From Welwitschia mirabilis (taxonomy: Eukaryota; Gnetophyta; Gnetopsida; Welwitschiales): DNA of 21,749 nt. The stretch is taken from assembly GCA_051453625.1 (NCBI GenBank), contig JBOZIK010000001.1:115338686-115360434 (forward strand), written 5' to 3'. Below are positions 18,567 through 21,749 of this stretch, piece after piece. The notes beneath the pieces are model-generated. The model was not told the DNA's origin. It ran no database searches and was given only the letters and a program-made list of their open reading frames with translations. The position numbers and the translations under genes are program-made. The number at the start of each line of letters is the position of its first letter. Positions within the stretch are counted from its first letter, which is position 1.

Positions 18567-19830
18567 ATGAGTAATCCTTCAGATAGTTTTTTCACTAGAC
18601 ATCCACCCATGTTTGATGAGTCAAACTATGTGTATTGGAAAGGCCATATGAGAATGTTTCTTATATTTCTAGATGCAGATATTGAAGAGGCCATTTACAA
18701 TGATTATACCATGCCTACTTTGACTAAAACTGATGTGCATGGTAATACCATTATGGTTGCAAAAACTTGAGACTAATAGATCTCCATTGATAGATCCAAA
18801 GCTATCATAGATGTCCATGATTTTAATGTAATTTTTTACATTTATATAGATGAGTTTAAATGAATTACAAATTGTGTTCATGCAAAAGAAGCTTGGACAT
18901 AATTAAAGTAGCACATAAAGGGACATCCACCATTAAGTAGGCTAAACTTCAAATGATTAAGTTTAAATTTGAAGACATTCATATGAATGAGGAGGAGACT
19001 CTACAAGAATTCTTTGCTAGACTTATAAACATCATAAATTCCATGATGAATCTAGGTAAAAGACTAAATGATGTAAAGATGGTTCTAAAAGTTTTAAAAT
19101 TCCTTCTAAGAATATTTAAGTCAAAAGTCATTGCAATCAAAGAAAGCAAGAATATAGACCTAATGGAACTTGAGGAATTATATGGTAATTTACAAACTTA
19201 TGAATTAAAGATAGAAAGAAAGGTATTTTTTTGAAATGTGTATAGGAAGAATCCAAGTTAGAAATATCAGATGAGAATCTTAATGATGATGAAGTTATCC
19301 TACTAGCAAGGAGATTTAAGAAATTTTTGCACAGAAGAAAGAAAGAAGGTAAGCCAAGTAGAGGAACAAAAAGAAATTACTTAAAGTTCAAAAAGGATCA
19401 AGACAAAGGAAAGGAGATCTAATGTTACACATACAAAGGATATGGACATGTTGCAAATGAGTGTCTAAACAATAAAAGAGAATAAAGAAGGTCAAAGATA
19501 TCTTCATTCATTGCTATATGGAATAATGTAGATGAAGATGATGATAGTAGTTCTAGCCAAAATTCAGATGCAGATCGAAGGATCTTTTTCATGGTAATTA
19601 TGCCTTCATTACAAAACCTACCTGGATCATCTAAACTTAATGATTTAGATCTCATTGAAGAAGACTAGAATGAGCTTGAAGATACTTATTAAGAACTTTA
19701 CATGGAGTGTGAAAAATTGATAAAGCACATCAATGATTTGAACAAGGTTTTGAAATCCCTCATCAAAGAAAAGGATAAATTAGAAATGAAGTACAAGATG
19801 GTTAAATCTAAAATTCTGAACTTTTATTAG
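18567..19830 (+). pseudogene. gag remnant of the copia element (UBN2-type capsid, zinc knuckle, coiled coil)
   Basis: The ATG at 18567 opens 67 codons with the copia gag start pattern: RHPPMFDESNYVYWKGHMR, then DADIEEAIYNDY. After stops it resumes in 18953-19234, where MIKFKFEDIHMNEEETLQEF and LEELYGNLQTYELK match the UBN2 (gag-polypeptide of copia) domain. It continues with ARRFKKFLHRRKK, and at 19423-19464 a zinc knuckle spaced 2-4-4 in which the second Cys is Tyr (TAC); the first Cys, His and last Cys remain. An acidic/Ser tract (DEDDDSSSS) and a Lys/Glu-rich helical stretch (LNKVLKSLIKEKDKLEMKY, ~19737-19793) follow. The minus-strand open frames at 18669-18881 and 19425-19655 are shadows. 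Confidence 0.85.
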
Positions 19831-20194
19831 AGGTAAAAAAACTTACCACATTTTCCAATAAATTTTCTAGTGGTTTAAATAAATTAAAATAGATGCTTAG
19901 AATACGAAAACTAGTTCATGATAAGACAACATTAGTTTCATCTCCCAAGGCCATAAAATTAGTAAAATTAGATAACTTGGCAAAATAAGTTTATCTTTAA
20001 AGTTAGAAATCATTTTTATGGTAGGTCAGGTCATTCCAAGTTATTTTGTAATGATGAAAAATTGATATTATTTTCAAAATCAGTTAGTACCTTTCCATTT
20101 AAAGTTTTTCCAAGAGGAGGTATATCAAACTAGTCTAAAAGGACTAAGTGAATAAAAGCTAATAATTTGAAGAGTCTTTTAATTCAAATAGCTT

Positions 20195-20550
20195 TCAAGG
20201 TTTTAAATGGAAGTAGCTGGTATTTGAACAGTGGCTACTCTTAACACATGATGAGAGACAAGTAAATTAAAATAGCTAGATGACTTTAATGGAGGAAAAG
20301 TTACCTTTGATGATAATGGGAGAACCAAGATTGAAGGAAATAGAAGCATTAATGGAGGTAACTTACACAAAATAAATGAAGTTTTCTATGTAAATGGTTT
20401 GAAGCATAATTTATTTAATATTATTTAAATTTGTGACAAAGGTCATAAGGTTGTTTTTTATAGTTCTAAATATGAAGTTAGGCATGGCAAAATAAATGAA
20501 GTTATTCTCAAAGAGAATAGAATAGATAATGGCTATAGCATTGATTAATT
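20195..20550 (+). pseudogene. Aspartic protease remnant of the copia element
   Basis: At 20218 the frame reads WYLNSGYS, stop, HMM, the copia protease active-site block. The catalytic Asp codon is AAC (Asn, 20227-20229) and the following Cys is Tyr (TAC). After a frameshift, FNGGKVTF, RSINGGNLHKINEVFYVNGL and KHNLFNI follow the copia protease C-terminal pattern. Loss of the catalytic Asp alone would abolish cleavage. Confidence 0.85.
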
Positions 20551-20569
20551 ATTTTCTACTTCTTTTTTT

Positions 20570-21430
20570 TTTTTCATGTTAATCTAGAAGAGTTTTGACA
20601 TAAACATTTAGGTCACGTAAACTAGGATCATTTAAAAATAATTATTATAAAATAAAATGTTAAAGAAATTTCAAAAATTAGTATTAAAAAACATGATCTT
20701 TGTGATGCATGTTAAAAAGAAAAACAAATAAGAACATTAGACAAAAGTAAAAACCAAGTTTTCACAACCATGCCTTTAGAGCTTATTCATATGAACTTGA
20801 TAGGACTAGCCTAAACCCAAACTCTAGGAGGTAAATGATATTTTTTTACTATGGTTAATGATTTCTCAAGATATACTTGGATTGCCTTTCTTACAAACAA
20901 ATCTAAAATGTATAAATAGTGGATTGAAATACGAAACAAATTTCAAAATGGGAAAGGTTATACCATAAAGAAAATAATAAGCGATCATGGTGGTGAGTTT
21001 GAAAATCATTTATCTAAAAAATATTACATTAACAATGGTATTAATCACTAATTCTCAACTTTTAAAATGCTTCAACACAATGTAATTGCTAAGACAAAAA
21101 ATAGAGTCCTTTACGAAATGGTAAGAACAATGTTGAATGATAAGAAGGCTTCAAAAATTTTTTAGGATAAAGTTATTAGCACTACTTGTTATATTATAAA
21201 TTGAGTTTATCTTAGACCAGGAATGGATAAAACTCTTTATGAACTATAGAAAGAAAGATAATCAAATGTTTCATATTTTAAAGTATTTAAGAGTAAGTGT
21301 TTTATGTTAAAAAATAGATAGAACCTAAGTAAATTTAAATAAGAAGCTAGTAAAGAAATATTTTTGGGATATTCTACTATAAGTAGAACTTATCTTTAAT
21401 AAGAGAAGCTTACCATAAAAGAGTCAATAA
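20570..21430 (+). pseudogene. Integrase remnant of the copia element
   Basis: The GAG-pre-integrase zinc region shows HKHLGH (20599-20616) and CDAC (20701-20712), with the preceding Trp now a TGA stop. In the same frame the core has HMNLIG, whose first acidic residue is Asn (AAC 20794-20796), an intact middle Asp in IISDHGGEFEN (GAT 20983-20985), and Lys instead of Glu exactly 36 codons on (AAG 21091-21093, within NVIAKTKNRVL). The DDE triad is therefore reduced to one residue. NGINH, FSTF and further copia integrase blocks (KVISTTCYIIN, KSKCFMLKN, EIFLGYST) follow to about 21390, with in-frame stops mostly at expected Gln or Trp codons. Confidence 0.9.
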
Positions 21431-21439
21431 ATGTACAAA

Positions 21440-21749
21440 TAGATGATGTTAGTACAAAATATATTTTCTTCGAATGATGAAGAAGACATACCTTCAAGCA
21501 CTTCCACATCAAAAGAAAATTCAACTAAAAAAGAAGAAGAATTTACAACAAAAGAAGTTACTACTAAAAAGTTTAAAAACCTAAAATATCATCCCTTATG
21601 TCTATCATTAGAGATGTTAGCTCAAATATTAAAATTAGCAACTCTATGAAGAATTTTTGTACTTACATTTATTATGTTTCATAAATTGAACCCATAAGGT
21701 TTGAAGAAGTAGACTCCCATAAAGAATAAATGATGGCCATGTAAGATGA
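21440..21749 (+). pseudogene. Integrase-RT linker and start of copia RT (cut by the window end)
   Basis: An acidic/Ser-Thr-rich linker (SSNDEEDIPSSTSTS, 21473 onward) is followed by IIRDVSSNIKIS, IEPIRFEEVD and a stop before MMAM, ending at the window edge. This matches the copia segment leading into RT (IIGd...gv.TR...., IEP....ea......W..AM). The RT catalytic blocks are outside the window. Confidence 0.65.

Larger units (their letters stand above)
17229..21749 (+). mobile_element. Ty1/copia retrotransposon, 5' LTR to start of RT (truncated by window end)
   Basis: The order is LTR (TGTT...AACA), initiator-Met-type primer site, gag, protease, integrase, start of RT. Integrase before RT is the defining copia order. 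Gag carries the UBN2-type capsid, a zinc knuckle, an acidic tract and a Lys/Glu-rich coiled-coil-like region before the protease. A long gag of this kind is seen in some plant copia lineages such as the SIRE/Maximus group, but I do not assign the lineage. RT, RNase H and the 3' LTR lie beyond 21749. Frames are broken throughout, but protein motifs are easier to follow than in gypsy element 1, so it may be the younger insertion. Confidence 0.88.

Noticed and set aside
19425-19655. 76-codon minus-strand open frame (and 18669-18881 minus)
   Set aside because: Antisense shadows of the copia gag; the Ser/Leu runs come from the acidic and Ser tract of the + strand.

Overview
This window reads as nuclear DNA from a flowering plant. 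One end carries the 3' part of a secretory class III peroxidase gene, and the remaining ~20 kb is AT-rich, gene-poor sequence built largely from old, decayed LTR retrotransposons. The GC-rich peroxidase exon against a very AT-rich background, together with long GA microsatellites, suggests a monocot (perhaps palm-like). That is an inference; the species cannot be fixed from the sequence.

Layout on the + strand. 1-678: last coding part of a peroxidase closest, from memory, to the PER64/Prx64 group; its 5' exon(s) lie outside the window. 679-2352: non-coding flank with a (GA)34 microsatellite. 2353-~10265: a very old Ty3/gypsy element of Athila/Tat type with two diverged ~1.2 kb LTRs, a decayed tRNA-Asp-type primer binding site, remnants of gag, protease and the first part of reverse transcriptase, and no recognisable RT core, RNase H or integrase. 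~10266-10711: a short flank, a compound GA/TG microsatellite and an assembly gap. ~10712-15571: a second Athila/Tat-like gypsy remnant: LTR end, primer binding site, gag, a 783-base gap of N, then a nearly complete but inactivated integrase. 15572-17228: unassigned AT-rich DNA. 17229-21749: a Ty1/copia element with a 5' LTR containing ~66-bp internal repeats, an initiator-Met-type primer binding site, gag, protease, integrase and the very start of RT, cut off by the window edge.

All three elements lie in the same orientation as the peroxidase gene. None can code for a working polyprotein: frames are broken by stops and indels, and several key residues are changed. Most diagnosable changes are C-to-T or G-to-A transitions, as expected from long-term methylation and deamination of silenced repeats. 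In both readable integrases the first Asp has become Asn and the Glu has become Lys, while the middle Asp and the D-x35-E spacing survive.

The peroxidase is the only likely functional gene. I found no tRNA, rRNA, CRISPR array, operon or defence system, and nothing that amounts to a new biological system. The more unusual signals are small repeat families inside the retroelements: a ~28-bp palindromic motif around 10.9-12.1 kb, and arrays with a period of about 65 bp at 7.65 kb and 17.4 kb.
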